This document shows, piece after piece, positions 35,048 through 44,073 of a DNA stretch of 64,000 nt (position 1 is the first letter of the stretch; each line of letters starts with the position of its first letter). Below the pieces are notes generated by a model that was not told the origin of the DNA, made no database searches, and worked only from the letters and a program-made list of their open reading frames with translations. Origin of the DNA: Erginobacter sp964587835. GTDB lineage: Bacteria; Auribacterota; Erginobacteria; Erginobacterales; Erginobacteraceae. Location: contig CAZPMN010000004.1 in the NCBI GenBank assembly GCA_964587835.1, forward strand, positions 60,283 through 124,282, written 5' to 3'. A program made the position numbers and the translations under genes.

Positions 35048-36295
35048 TCAAGACCCTTCCACGGAGGGGGATTTATCCTTCCGGGTTTGTCTCTTCGATT
35101 CCGCCAGCAGCAGCTTCATCAGCTTGTGACCGGCTTTCTGCCGGAAGCGTCCCCGGCCCCCTTCCCTCTCGCTGAAGGCTTCCATCCGATCAGCTTCAAT
35201 CCCCTCACCCCAGATGGCAAAGGGAACCGGGTCGGAAACATGGGAGCGAACGGCAATCGGGGTGGCGTGATCCGGCAGGGCCGCGATTCTCCACCCTCCC
35301 TGAGTCTCCCCCGCGCTCAAGAGCGGCCCGACGATACTCTCATCGATCCGTTCCAGGGCCTTGACCTTCTCGGTGGTGTTCCCTCCATGGCCCGCCTCGT
35401 CGGGCGCCTCAACGTGCAGATAAACCAGGTCGTGATCCTGGAGGGCTTGTAATGCTGCCTCTCCCTTGGCCGCATAATCGGTGTCGAAATATCCGGTGGC
35501 ACCGGGGACCTCGATCACCTCCATCCCAGCGAGTCGGGCAATCCCCTGAAGGAGGTCGACCGCGGAGATCAGCGCCCCGCTGACTCCGAATTTATCTTGA
35601 AACAACTCCAGGCTAGGCTGCTTCCCTCCCCCCCAGGGCCAGATCATGTTGGCTGGATTTTCCCCCAGATCGATGCGGATCTCGTTCACCTCCTGGTTGG
35701 CCAGAATGACCCGGGATTGGGTCATCAGCTCCCGCAGCCGCCGCGCTCCCCGGCCCCGGGGAAGGTGAGAGCTGATCGCCTGGCCGGTGATGTCATGGGG
35801 GGGAGTGGTCTTAAGGTTCCCGTATCCCTCCTCCAGAAGCTGTTCCTTGATCACCAGCAGATGGCGGTAGCTCTTGCCGGGGAAAAACTTGAGGCCCTGT
35901 CCTCCCAGTCGCTCCTCGAGCAGTCCGATCAAGACCGCTCCCTCCCGCGACGAGATATGGCCGGCGCTGTAATCCGCCAGGACGTTATCGGCGACCGTGA
36001 CCAGGTTACAGCGGAAGACCACGTCGTCGTCGGTCAGAGCCAGCCCCATACTGGCGGCTTCCAGGGGACCCCGGCCGGTATAGATACGGGACGGATTATA
36101 GCCGAGGATGGAGAGATTGGCCACGTCACTGCCCGGAGGCAGCCCGGCGGGGATCGTCTGCAGCCGCCCACCCGCCCCCTCCCGGGCCAGCCGGTCAAGG
36201 TGCGGAATGTTGGCCGCTTCAAGCGGGGTCTTTCCTCCCAGTTCTTCCAGGGGATAATCGGCCGCCCCATCGGTCAGGACAATAACATATTTCAT
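35048..36295 (-). CDS. cofactor-independent phosphoglycerate-mutase-like metalloenzyme, presumed homoserine kinase
   Basis: 415 residues of the alkaline-phosphatase-fold archaeal-type phosphoglycerate mutase family: VLTDGAADYPLEELGGKTPLEAA, GSDVANLSILGYNP (nucleophile S62), YTGRGPLEAASMG and HVEAPDEAGHGG. Family members placed between lysC and hom, as here, have been proposed as homoserine kinases replacing ThrB. The position makes threonine synthesis the best guess, but phosphoglycerate mutase activity cannot be excluded from sequence. No thrB or thrC lies in the window. Confidence 0.85.
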   Translation of the reverse strand: MKYVIVLTDGAADYPLEELGGKTPLEAANIPHLDRLAREGAGGRLQTIPAGLPPGSDVANLSILGYNPSRIYTGRGPLEAASMGLALTDDDVVFRCNLVTVADNVLADYSAGHISSREGAVLIGLLEERLGGQGLKFFPGKSYRHLLVIKEQLLEEGYGNLKTTPPHDITGQAISSHLPRGRGARRLRELMTQSRVILANQEVNEIRIDLGENPANMIWPWGGGKQPSLELFQDKFGVSGALISAVDLLQGIARLAGMEVIEVPGATGYFDTDYAAKGEAALQALQDHDLVYLHVEAPDEAGHGGNTTEKVKALERIDESIVGPLLSAGETQGGWRIAALPDHATPIAVRSHVSDPVPFAIWGEGIEADRMEAFSEREGGRGRFRQKAGHKLMKLLLAESKRQTRKDKSPSVEGS

Positions 36296-36306
36296 GGGCC
36301 CCCCGG

Positions 36307-37596
36307 TTAATCTTCCACCCGAATTCGCACCGGACAGCCCCGGACCACGTCCAGCCTGCTGATCCGGTTCATCGCCCGCTGCAGGGCCTGTTCCCGGGCA
36401 ACATGGGTCATCAGGATTACGGGTACCGCGTTCCGACGGCGCTTCTGCCGCTGGATCACCGAGTCGATACTGATCCCCCCGGAACCGAGAATGCTGGCTA
36501 TCCGGGCCAGAACCCCGGGGCGGTCCACGGCGGGGATGCGAAGATAATGGCGGCAGGCCACTTCTCCGATCGGGGAGAGCTGGAGATCCCGGTTGGTGGC
36601 GATCAGGGGTGGGGTGAAAGAGTTGCCGGCGAGAATCTCCCGTCCCGCCTCAATCAGATCGGCGACCACCGCGGAGGCGGTCGGTCCCCGTCCCGCTCCC
36701 TGGCCTTCGAAGATCTGGCGTTCGCTGAAGTCTCCCTCCAGGTAGACGGCGTTAAAGATACCGTTAACGGAGGCGAGGAGATGTCGCCGGGAAATCAGGG
36801 TTGGGTGGACCCGGAGATCGGCGCCCTCGGGGGTCTGCTTGGCGATGGCCAGAAGTTTGATCGTATAGCCAAGTCCGGCGGTGTAGGCGATATCCTCGTC
36901 GGTGATCGCGTTGATACCTTCCCGGTAGATCTGGAAACAATCAGCCCAGCCCCCGAAGGCCAGCGAGGAGAGCAGGGCCAGCTTGTGGGTGGAATCGATC
37001 CCCTCCAGATCAAGCGAAGGGTCTTTCTCGGCATAACCGGCGGCCTTGGCGTCGCGGACCGCCGCCGCCAGGGTAATCCCCTCCTCTGACATTCGGGAGA
37101 GGATGTAGTTGGTGGTACCGTTGATGATTCCGAGGATGGACTTGATCCGATTGGCCGCCAGGCCCTCCCGGATTATCTTGATGATCGGGATCCCGCCGCC
37201 GACGCTGGCTTCGAAAAAAATCCGGCGGTTGGTCCGTCCGGCCTCGGAAAAAAGCGTCTTGCCCCGCTCGGCCAGCAGGGCCTTGTTGGCTGTCACCACC
37301 CGCTTACCACTTCGCAGGGCGGAGAGGACAATTTCTTCGGCCGGGTCCAACCCTCCGATCAGTTCGACCACGATATCGATTCCCGGGTCTTCAATGATCC
37401 GGGAGGAGTCCCGAGTGAGGATGGAGGAAGGGAGCCGGATGCCCCGATCTCTCTTCAGGTTGAGGTCGGCGACCCGGGCGAGACGGAGCCGCGCTCCCAG
37501 TCTCCGGGTGATGAGAGCCGAGTTCTTCCGCAGGATTTGAGTCACCCCCGACCCCACGGTTCCCCAGCCGATCAGGCCTATTTTGATCTCTTTCAT
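36307..37596 (-). CDS. hom: homoserine dehydrogenase
   Basis: 429 residues. NAD(P)-binding IGLIGWGTVGSGVTQIL, catalytic region ANKALLAERG and FEASVGGGIPIIKIIREGL, and GIINGTTNYILSRMSEEG. The C-terminal ACT domain (about 350-425; VDRPGVLARIASILGSGGISI) senses threonine. It is the first gene of the aspartate-family set hom, presumed kinase, lysC, cimA. Confidence 0.96.
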   Translation of the reverse strand: MKEIKIGLIGWGTVGSGVTQILRKNSALITRRLGARLRLARVADLNLKRDRGIRLPSSILTRDSSRIIEDPGIDIVVELIGGLDPAEEIVLSALRSGKRVVTANKALLAERGKTLFSEAGRTNRRIFFEASVGGGIPIIKIIREGLAANRIKSILGIINGTTNYILSRMSEEGITLAAAVRDAKAAGYAEKDPSLDLEGIDSTHKLALLSSLAFGGWADCFQIYREGINAITDEDIAYTAGLGYTIKLLAIAKQTPEGADLRVHPTLISRRHLLASVNGIFNAVYLEGDFSERQIFEGQGAGRGPTASAVVADLIEAGREILAGNSFTPPLIATNRDLQLSPIGEVACRHYLRIPAVDRPGVLARIASILGSGGISIDSVIQRQKRRRNAVPVILMTHVAREQALQRAMNRISRLDVVRGCPVRIRVED

Positions 37597-37637
37597 TTTG
37601 ATTAACCAATCTTTTCGCCGGCGGGAAAATTAAAAAG

Positions 37638-37751
37638 TCATTGCGAGCTTGGAGGAGACGAAACTAACTCACCCGCCGGCAGACACTGCTCTTCTTCAGG
37701 GCAGGAGATTGCTTCGTCGGTCCGAAGATCTTCGGACCTCCTCGCAATGAC
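37638..37751. repeat. REP-like element with a 20-bp palindrome
   Basis: TCATTGCGAG at 37638 and CTCGCAATGAC at the other end. The centre has the palindrome GGTCCGAAGATCTTCGGACC (37719-37738). The remainder of the 37597-37848 gap contains no gene. Confidence 0.78.
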
Positions 37752-37848
37752 TATAAGTAATCAAACGGCCCGCCGTTAACCCCAATCAGGGGGACCTTCC
37801 CGAAAGCCTTCGAGACGCGCTAAACGTTCCCGGCAATCAATTCTTCAG

Positions 37849-37924
37849 TCGGGGCGCCCGGATTCGAACCGGGGACCTCCTGAACCCCATTCAGGCGCGC
37901 TAAACCGGACTGCGCCACGCCCCG
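37849..37924 (-). tRNA. tRNA-Pro (anticodon GGG)
   Basis: The complement folds as a full cloverleaf of 76 nt. The acceptor arm CGGGGCG pairs with CGCCCCG, the anticodon stem is CCTGA/TCAGG with loop ATGGGGT, and the T arm contains GGTTCGAATCC. The loop places GGG at the anticodon, so it reads CCC and CCU. The 3' CCA is not encoded. Confidence 0.95.
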
Positions 37925-37963
37925 CAATGTTCTATGCCTATCAAGCTCCGATTCAAAAGCCGG

Positions 37964-37993
37964 ACTATAACAGTGCTGATGCCGGTCGGGCAA
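37964..37993 (-). promoter_or_regulatory. probable promoter of tRNA-Pro
   Basis: On the minus strand, TTGCCC (37993-37988), an 18-nt spacer and TATAGT (37969-37964) lie about 40 nt before the tRNA 5' end. The match is fair; no other candidate is better. Confidence 0.4.
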
Positions 37994-38131
37994 GGGAAAA
38001 TCCTGTTTCGTCTTTACAGCCCGGCCGATATTCCTATACTGAAGCTGAACCAATTCCGGATCCGGAACGTATTAGTTGACCTGTCGGCAGGGTCTTTCAC
38101 CATTAACATATTTACCTTCGGGTGCAAACCA

Positions 38132-38824
38132 ATGAAAAAGATCAATATCGCGGCAGCGGCTGGTTTATTTTTCCTTCTCTTCAGTCTATTTCCGGGGCAG
38201 ACCCCGGGAGCCCTGAGATACGGGGAGCTGCGGATAGGAGCCCACGGGTCCCTGGTCTATCCGAAGAACTCCGATTTCTCCTGGGAGAACGGTTACGGGG
38301 GCACCGTCAAGTTCAAGTTCACCGATACGCTGGGTATTGAAGCGGGAGTGGATTACTTTCGCTGGGAGTTTGAGGGCGATATCGAGATGCCCTATGCGCA
38401 AGCCCCGGGGCCGATAACCTACAAGGAGGTCGACCGGGTCTACCCGATCTACGTGATGGCGATGATCTTTTCCCCGGTGGTGGAGGAGAACGCCCGGGGC
38501 TATCTCGGTCTGGGAGCCGGATACTACGAAATCGACGCTGATATCAACGGATCCTACCAGGTGACCGATCCGGATGATTCCGATAACAGTTACCCGGTTA
38601 CCATCACCGGCGACATCAACGGCCAGTGGTCGGTCCACGCCGCAGTCGGTGCCGACTTCCAGCTCAGCGATCATATCTTCCTCAACGTCGAGGCGAGATA
38701 CGTCCTCACCGACGTCGACCGGGAACAGACCCATTCCACGCCGGACGGGACGGCAGTGACGGTGGAAGATTCTCCGGACTTCACCAATTTCCAGGTTCGG
38801 GCGGGTCTGGAGTACTCCTTTTAA
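38132..38824 (+). CDS. outer-membrane beta-barrel protein, OmpW-like
   Basis: 230 residues. A signal peptide (MKKINIAAAAGLFFLLFSL, cleavage near GQTPGA) is followed by alternating beta-strand-type sequence and a final EYSF, the C-terminal aromatic needed for outer-membrane assembly. The patterns GYGGTVKFKFTDTLGIEAGVDYFRW and YLGLGAGYYEIDADI resemble OmpW-type small barrels. It is alone between the tRNA and a hairpin. The function is not known; OmpW proteins often handle small hydrophobic molecules. The start ATG 38132 has only a weak ribosome site. Confidence 0.8.
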   Translation: MKKINIAAAAGLFFLLFSLFPGQTPGALRYGELRIGAHGSLVYPKNSDFSWENGYGGTVKFKFTDTLGIEAGVDYFRWEFEGDIEMPYAQAPGPITYKEVDRVYPIYVMAMIFSPVVEENARGYLGLGAGYYEIDADINGSYQVTDPDDSDNSYPVTITGDINGQWSVHAAVGADFQLSDHIFLNVEARYVLTDVDREQTHSTPDGTAVTVEDSPDFTNFQVRAGLEYSF

Positions 38825-38827
38825 TAT

Positions 38828-38860
38828 ATCTTCCCCGAGGCCTGCTGCCTCGGGGAAGAT
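38828..38860. terminator. strong stem-loop between convergent genes
   Basis: Perfect 14-bp arms ATCTTCCCCGAGGC (38828-38841) and complement (38847-38860), loop CTGCT, placed 4 nt after the OmpW-like stop. There is no long T-run, so it is a hairpin-type end rather than a textbook intrinsic terminator. Confidence 0.5.
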
Positions 38861-38915
38861 AAATTACTCAAAGCCATCCCGGTTCCGTATCTGCTTACCG
38901 CTCACTGCTCACTGC

Positions 38916-40550
38916 TTACTGCTTACCGTCCTCCCTCCTCTCCCGTTCCATAAAGTAAAGAACCCGGCTGCGCTGGGCGTTCCGCCGGATCCTCTCTTCC
39001 GGAGCAAGTTGATTCTCCCTTATTCTCCCGGCCCGGAAACCGATCCAGAGCAGCAATATGGCGGCCGGGAGTGCCAGCCCGATCAGCCGGGCCCGGCTCC
39101 GCCCCGGCCCGCCTGTCCAGCGGGCGGCATCCCGAAGAAAGAATACGGCCAGCAGACCGACGGGAACCGCCGCCGGAAGGATCCGGGCCCGGCCCTGCAG
39201 CCCGATCAGTTCTCCGATCGTGGGGGCCAGCCTTCCCCGGTTCCACAGGTACCAGGCAAGTTCCTGGAGCGGGTTGGCGAACTCCTTGGGAAAGTAGGGG
39301 AAAGTGACGGTGCCGAGGAAGGTGAAGGCGAGGGAGACCAGCCCGAGAACCGCCAGGATCAGCCCCGCGGGAAACCGTCCCTTCGGGGAGGAGTTGGCCA
39401 GTCCGCAGACCGCCCCGGTGGCCAGGAAGGGCAGCAGCGGAATCAGGTGCCGGGGGCCCATCGACCACCCCCCCTCCCAGTCGGAGAAGGCCGCCAGGAA
39501 GAGGAGGTAGAGCACGGTCAGGCCGATGAAGAGCACTCCTTCCCTCCGCCAGATTCTTTGGCGGATCATCTTGATAATACCGATGATTCCGAAGACCAGG
39601 AAGGGGGAGTAGAAGAAGATCCCCCGGTAGGGGCTGATCAGGAGGCGGCGGAGCCGGATCAGGAATTGGCGCAGTTCCTCCGGTCCGGTGGGGAGGGAGA
39701 CCCCGGCGATCCCCCGCTGATGGGCGAGGGCGAAGGCCGGATAGGTCTCGTGATAATAGGGGAACTGGAACGGGCCGCCGAAACAGAGGTTGTGATAGTA
39801 AAGGGTCAGCCCGGTAGGAAGGGCCGTCCCGAGAAGAAAGAAGATCGCCCGCCGGCTCCGGGAGGGGGAGCCGGGAAGGGATAGGGCATAGCAAAAGATG
39901 CCGGCGGCGATCAGGACGGTGGGGTATTCCAGGGCAAAGGCCATCCCGCAGAGAAAGCCGGCCCCGAACAGTCTCCGCCATCCGGGGGAGGAATCGCGGC
40001 GGGAAAAGATAAGGATAAAGGACCACATCAGGCTGATGGCGGCCGGGATATGGCTATAGAACATCGTGGAGTAAGGCCAGCTCATCGTCCCCGCCCCCAA
40101 GAGGACGAGGATCGCCCGGCGGGTGGGAATATCGCCGGTAAAGGCGGACCAGAACCTGAAGAGCAGGAAAAGGAAGAGGACCGCGGGGATGCTGACGGTG
40201 AGCGCGGTGATCAGGTAAAGCGTCAGCCCGTCAGGGAGATCGAAATTTCCGGTTTCTTCTCCCAACCGGACGGCGAGATAGGCGGGGACGGCCAGGAAGG
40301 ATGATGCCGGCGCCTTGTTCGAGTAGTGATTACCCCGGTAACGGGATTTGTCCTGGGTATCGTGAATCCTGAGCAATGGGTCGATAGACAGGGTCCGGTA
40401 CTCGACCAGGGCCCGGGTGAGAAAGAACCGGCTGTATTCGTTGGTGTTGCGGAACCTGTCCCAGGCATAGGTTAGGGAAAGATAACAGACCAGAAGCAGG
40501 GCCAGGGTAAGCAGGGGCGGACGGAGACGTCTGGAGAGGTGGGAGTCCAT
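38916..40550 (-). CDS. polytopic membrane protein, GT-C glycosyltransferase-like
   Basis: 544 residues with about eleven helices. The first long loop has RNTNEYSRFFLTRALVEY and RYRGNHYSNKAPASSFLAVPAYL, which are marks of a large set of membrane proteins related to dolichyl-phosphate-mannose-dependent transferases, and GWSMGPRHLIPLLPFL occurs late. The role is inferred only at family level. The C-terminus DGKQ and stop are encoded by GACGGTAAGCAGTAA, the first unit of the adjoining TTAC-type repeat, as for alaS. Confidence 0.75.
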   Translation of the reverse strand: MDSHLSRRLRPPLLTLALLLVCYLSLTYAWDRFRNTNEYSRFFLTRALVEYRTLSIDPLLRIHDTQDKSRYRGNHYSNKAPASSFLAVPAYLAVRLGEETGNFDLPDGLTLYLITALTVSIPAVLFLFLLFRFWSAFTGDIPTRRAILVLLGAGTMSWPYSTMFYSHIPAAISLMWSFILIFSRRDSSPGWRRLFGAGFLCGMAFALEYPTVLIAAGIFCYALSLPGSPSRSRRAIFFLLGTALPTGLTLYYHNLCFGGPFQFPYYHETYPAFALAHQRGIAGVSLPTGPEELRQFLIRLRRLLISPYRGIFFYSPFLVFGIIGIIKMIRQRIWRREGVLFIGLTVLYLLFLAAFSDWEGGWSMGPRHLIPLLPFLATGAVCGLANSSPKGRFPAGLILAVLGLVSLAFTFLGTVTFPYFPKEFANPLQELAWYLWNRGRLAPTIGELIGLQGRARILPAAVPVGLLAVFFLRDAARWTGGPGRSRARLIGLALPAAILLLWIGFRAGRIRENQLAPEERIRRNAQRSRVLYFMERERREDGKQ

Positions 40551-40622
40551 AATCAGTGTCTGTCCACCGGGCCCGTCCCGTAACGGGGTCGGGTATAGAA
40601 ATTCAGGTTTTCGCTACCGTTC

Positions 40623-41009
40623 TTAGGGGAGCAGACCGTCCGGTATCCGGATCGGCCGTCCGGACCGGTTCAGGCAGGCGTGAATGGTGTGCCCCTCGGC
40701 CAGCGGGATATCTCCCCGCCGAACCAAGTAGTCGATCCGGATTCTGGTCCTCCCGAGCGGGCGTACCCCTCCGCTGACCGTGAGGATATCGTCATAACGG
40801 GCGGAAGATCGGTACCGGCAGAATACTTCCACCACCGGAAGCACAATCCCCCGCTCTTCCCACTGGCGATATGAAATCCCGGTCCGGCGGAGAAGCTCGT
40901 TCCGAAAGCGTTCGAAGTAAACCAGATAATTGGCGTAGTAGACCACCCCCATCTGGTCGGTATCCGCGTAGGGCACCCGGTAGGTGACGGTTAGCAGATC
41001 TTCGCCCAT
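40623..41009 (-). CDS. ybgC: acyl-CoA thioesterase, YbgC-like hotdog protein
   Basis: 128 residues from ATG 41009 with GGAGAGGG upstream. The hotdog motif YADTDQMGVVYYANYLVYFERFR includes the catalytic Asp18 of the 4HBT/YbgC family. Such proteins hydrolyse short acyl-CoAs and are linked to the Tol-Pal system; no tol or pal gene is in the window. The frame beyond 41009 overlaps a REP-like repeat and is not used. Confidence 0.9.
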   Translation of the reverse strand: MGEDLLTVTYRVPYADTDQMGVVYYANYLVYFERFRNELLRRTGISYRQWEERGIVLPVVEVFCRYRSSARYDDILTVSGGVRPLGRTRIRIDYLVRRGDIPLAEGHTIHACLNRSGRPIRIPDGLLP

Positions 41010-41070
41010 CGTCCCTCTCCTCGCCCCGGCAGAGGCTCTCCGACCATTGCCGATTGGGCAAATTCCCGAG

Positions 41071-41114
41071 TCATTGCGAGGACCCCGAACGAAGTGAGGG
41101 GGACGAAGCAATCT
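41071..41114. repeat. REP-like element
   Basis: TCATTGCGAGGACCCCGAAC through GGGGACGAAGCAATCT. It is almost identical to the copy at 50639-50683. Confidence 0.8.
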
Positions 41115-41136
41115 ACCCCGGTTGGTTCAGAATAAA

Positions 41137-42549
41137 TCATGGCCCCGTTTGAGATCGCTCCGCCCCTTCGGAATTCGCGGTGACATTGGTGGTTTTGTCG
41201 GACCCCATCGCCAGGCCGTACTCTTCCAGTTTCCGGTAAAGCGTACGCCGGGAAACTCCGAGCAATTCGGCCGCCTGGCTCTTGTTGCCGGAAGACCGCT
41301 TTAGGGCGGTAACGATCGCCTTTTTCTCCAGTTTCTTCAGGTTGACCTCGCCCTCCGCCGACTCCGGCCGGTCGGCGGCCGGATGGATCGTGGGGGGGAG
41401 ATTGTCCAAGTCGAGAACCGGATTCTTGGCTAGGACTATCATCGATTCCAGGCAGTTCTTTAGTTCCCTCACGTTGCCGGGCCAGGGGTATGCCTGCAGG
41501 GCCCGGAGGGCGACCGGAGTGATCGAGCTGATCTCCTTATGATTGGCCCGGCTGAGTTCGGAGATGAATTCGTGGACCAGCAAGGGGATATCCTCGGGCC
41601 TTTCCCGCAGGGGGGGGAGTTTGATCCGGACCACGTTCAGACGGAAATAGAGATCCTCCCTCATCCCCCCCTTCCGGATCAGTTCTTCCAGATTGGCATT
41701 GGAGGCGGCCAGGAGGCGGACGTCAACCGGGATCGATTCGGTTCCTCCCACCCGCTCCAGTTCCCGCATCTCCAGAAACCGCAGGAGCTTGACCTGCATC
41801 TCCAGAGGGATCTCGTTGACTTCGTCCAGGAAGACCGTCCCCCCGTCGGCGACCTCGAACTTGCCTTTCTTCCGGCTGACCGCTCCGGTAAAGGCCCCCC
41901 GTTCGTGGCCGAAGAGCTCGCTCTCCAGCAAGGACGGGGAGAGGGCGGCACAGTGGATGGCGATGAACGGACGGTTCCTCCGGAAACTCTGCTGATGGAT
42001 GGTCCGGGCCACCACTTCCTTCCCGGTTCCCGACTCGCCGGTGATCAGGACGGTGGAGTTGGTATCGCTGACCTGGCGGATCAGTTCCAGGACCTTCTCC
42101 ATCGCCCGACTCCGGCCGGTTATATGTTCCAACCCGTACTTCTTCTGGAGCTGTTCCTTCAGGTAGAGATTCTCCCGCTCCAGTTCGCGTCCCTTCAAGG
42201 CCCGGGCGATCAGCAACTCCAGCTGATCGATGTTGACCGGTTTGGTCAGGTAGTCGTAAGCCCCCTCTTTCATCGCCTCCACCGCGGTATCAACCGTCCC
42301 GTAAGCGGTCATTATGATGAACGGGGTCGAGGGGGAGAAGGAGTGAACCTGGCGCAAAAGCTCCAGGCCGCTTATCCCCGGCATCTTCAGATCGGCCAGC
42401 ACCAGGTCGACGTTGCGGTCCCGGAGTATCTCTTCAGCCTGGAAGGCGTTTTCGGCCGCGAGCACCCGCAAATTGGGCGACTGGATGGCCTCCCGGAGGC
42501 CCTCCCGAAGGTTCCTTTCGTCTTCCACTATCAGGACGGTCGCGGCCAT
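41137..42549 (-). CDS. NtrC-family sigma-54-dependent response regulator
   Basis: 470 residues. Receiver domain with VEDE (9-12), phosphoacceptor D53 in LADLKMPG and K103; sigma-54 interaction AAA+ domain with Walker A GESGTGKE (171-178), the sigma-54-contacting GAFTGA (218-223) and Walker B GGTVFLDEVNEIP; Fis-type HTH near 425-450 (NKSQAAELLGVSRRTLYRKL). It activates sigma-54 promoters when phosphorylated. The cognate kinase gene is just upstream. The tail of about 20 residues after the HTH is Ser/Thr/Asn-rich. Confidence 0.95.
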   Translation of the reverse strand: MAATVLIVEDERNLREGLREAIQSPNLRVLAAENAFQAEEILRDRNVDLVLADLKMPGISGLELLRQVHSFSPSTPFIIMTAYGTVDTAVEAMKEGAYDYLTKPVNIDQLELLIARALKGRELERENLYLKEQLQKKYGLEHITGRSRAMEKVLELIRQVSDTNSTVLITGESGTGKEVVARTIHQQSFRRNRPFIAIHCAALSPSLLESELFGHERGAFTGAVSRKKGKFEVADGGTVFLDEVNEIPLEMQVKLLRFLEMRELERVGGTESIPVDVRLLAASNANLEELIRKGGMREDLYFRLNVVRIKLPPLRERPEDIPLLVHEFISELSRANHKEISSITPVALRALQAYPWPGNVRELKNCLESMIVLAKNPVLDLDNLPPTIHPAADRPESAEGEVNLKKLEKKAIVTALKRSSGNKSQAAELLGVSRRTLYRKLEEYGLAMGSDKTTNVTANSEGAERSQTGP

Positions 42550-42596
42550 AATTATTTTTTCCTCCGGATCTGTCTCTGCGGGTTGAGCCCCGGAAA

Positions 42597-43763
42597 TTAT
42601 TTCTCTTTTCCAGCCGGGAGAAGCTTGATCTTCTTCGGGCGCCGGGGGAGCCAGATGGTGAAGGTGGTGCCCTCCCCCGGATTACTGGTCACTTCGACGT
42701 ATCCCCCGTGCTGCCGGATTGCCTTGTAGACCACCAGCAGCCCCATCCCCGATCCGGTCTCCCTGGTGGTGAAGAAGGGTTCAAAGAGCCGGGCCATCCT
42801 GTCTTGCGGGATGCCGCTGCCCTGATCAGAGACCGCCATCTTGAGATAAGCGTCCTCATCCTCCACCCGGATGGTGATGGTGCCCCCCCGCGCCATCGCC
42901 TGGGCGGCGTTCTTGACCAGGTTGAGGACCGCCTGTTTGACCAGGTTCTTATCCATCCGGCCCCGGGTTTCCTCTTTGGGGAATTCCCGAACCAAGGCGA
43001 TCCCCCTTTCCCGCAGTTCCTCCTCGGCCAGGTCGGCCACCTCTCCGACCACCTCGGCCAGGTCGTTTTCCTGGAGATGGAGGGTCTCCGGGCGGAGTGT
43101 CTTTAAAAACTGTCGGACGATTCCGTCGAGCCGTTTCAGTTCCTCCATAATCAGCGAGATGGTCCGCTGGAATTTATCCCTCTGGGGAGCGGGCAAATTC
43201 CGGGCCTGGCGCTCGATCAGCTGGGCCTGGATGAAGAGGGAACTGAGTGGATTGCCGATTTCGTGGGCGACCCCGGCAGTCAGGTGGCCGAGGAAGTTCA
43301 GCCGTTCGACCAGGCTGGTCTCCGCCTCGGCTTTGCGCTGGCGGGTGATGTCGGCCAGAATCAGCAGGACCCCTCGGAACTTCCCCTCGCCGTCGCTCAG
43401 GCCTGACCGGCTGAGCCGGATCCAACGGGGTTGGGGATGGACCATAATGAACTCCCGGACCAGGGACTGACCGGGAAATTCCAGTCCCTGGTCGATGATT
43501 TCTTGCAGTCCCGTATCCTCGATCACCGCGGAGAAAGCGCGGCCGGAAGAATCCTGCGGTATATCGAGGAGCCGGGCGGCGGAATGGTTGAGCAGGCCGA
43601 TGGTTCCCTCCGGTCCGACCACCAGGAGGCCTTCCTGCATACTGTTGAGGATATTTTCCAGCAAGCCCTTCTCCCGGGCCAGGCTGGAAAGATATCCTTT
43701 CAGTTCCCGATGGTCGAGTTGCTCGATCCGCTTGATCAAACGCTCTGTGAATCGTCGGCTCAT
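42597..43763 (-). CDS. soluble sensor histidine kinase (PAS-HisKA-HATPase)
   Basis: 388 residues with no membrane helix. A PAS-type domain (about 35-145) precedes the dimerisation box LNFLGHLTAGVAHEIGNPLSSL (phosphorylated His167) and an ATPase domain with LVKQAVLNLVKNAAQAM, SDQGSGIP and GSGMGLLVVYKAI. Together with the NtrC-type regulator it forms a two-component pair that probably senses a cytoplasmic signal, as in NtrB and similar kinases. It is separated from the regulator by 47 nt. Confidence 0.93.
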   Translation of the reverse strand: MSRRFTERLIKRIEQLDHRELKGYLSSLAREKGLLENILNSMQEGLLVVGPEGTIGLLNHSAARLLDIPQDSSGRAFSAVIEDTGLQEIIDQGLEFPGQSLVREFIMVHPQPRWIRLSRSGLSDGEGKFRGVLLILADITRQRKAEAETSLVERLNFLGHLTAGVAHEIGNPLSSLFIQAQLIERQARNLPAPQRDKFQRTISLIMEELKRLDGIVRQFLKTLRPETLHLQENDLAEVVGEVADLAEEELRERGIALVREFPKEETRGRMDKNLVKQAVLNLVKNAAQAMARGGTITIRVEDEDAYLKMAVSDQGSGIPQDRMARLFEPFFTTRETGSGMGLLVVYKAIRQHGGYVEVTSNPGEGTTFTIWLPRRPKKIKLLPAGKEK

Positions 43764-43774
43764 CAGGAAATGGC

Positions 43775-44071
43775 TCAGGGCAGAATCAGCTTCAGCCGCT
43801 CGGAGGTCAGGCCCTCCACCCGGATCAGTTTATCCCGGCCGGTGGCGCCGCGGATAATGGTGACGGCGCTCTGGGGAACCCCGAGCTGCTTTTTCAGCAG
43901 TTTGATCAATGCCCGGTTGGCCTGGTCCTTGACCGGGCCCGGAGTGACTTCGATCTTCAGTCTTCCCGCCCGCACGCCGGCGATCCCTTCCCGCCCCGCC
44001 CGGGGATAAAGTCGGACCGGGAAAGTAACCCCCCCGCCTTGCTCGGAGATCTCGATCTCGGCCGTCTTCAT
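43775..44071 (-). CDS. yggU: DUF167/YggU family protein
   Basis: 98 residues. FPVRLYPRAGREGIAG, LKIEVTPGPVKDQANRALIKLLKKQLGV and TIIRGATGRDKLIRV are typical of the family. Its exact function is unknown. It sits 2 nt after the YggT gene, the usual proC-yggT-yggU order, and 11 nt ahead of the kinase gene. Confidence 0.9.
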   Translation of the reverse strand: MKTAEIEISEQGGGVTFPVRLYPRAGREGIAGVRAGRLKIEVTPGPVKDQANRALIKLLKKQLGVPQSAVTIIRGATGRDKLIRVEGLTSERLKLILP

Positions 44072-44073
44072 CT

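Noticed and set aside
37820..38053. 77-codon open frame on the minus strand
   Set aside because: It spans tRNA-Pro; the peptide (GVAQSGLARLNGVQEVPGSNPG) is the usual false translation of a tRNA gene.
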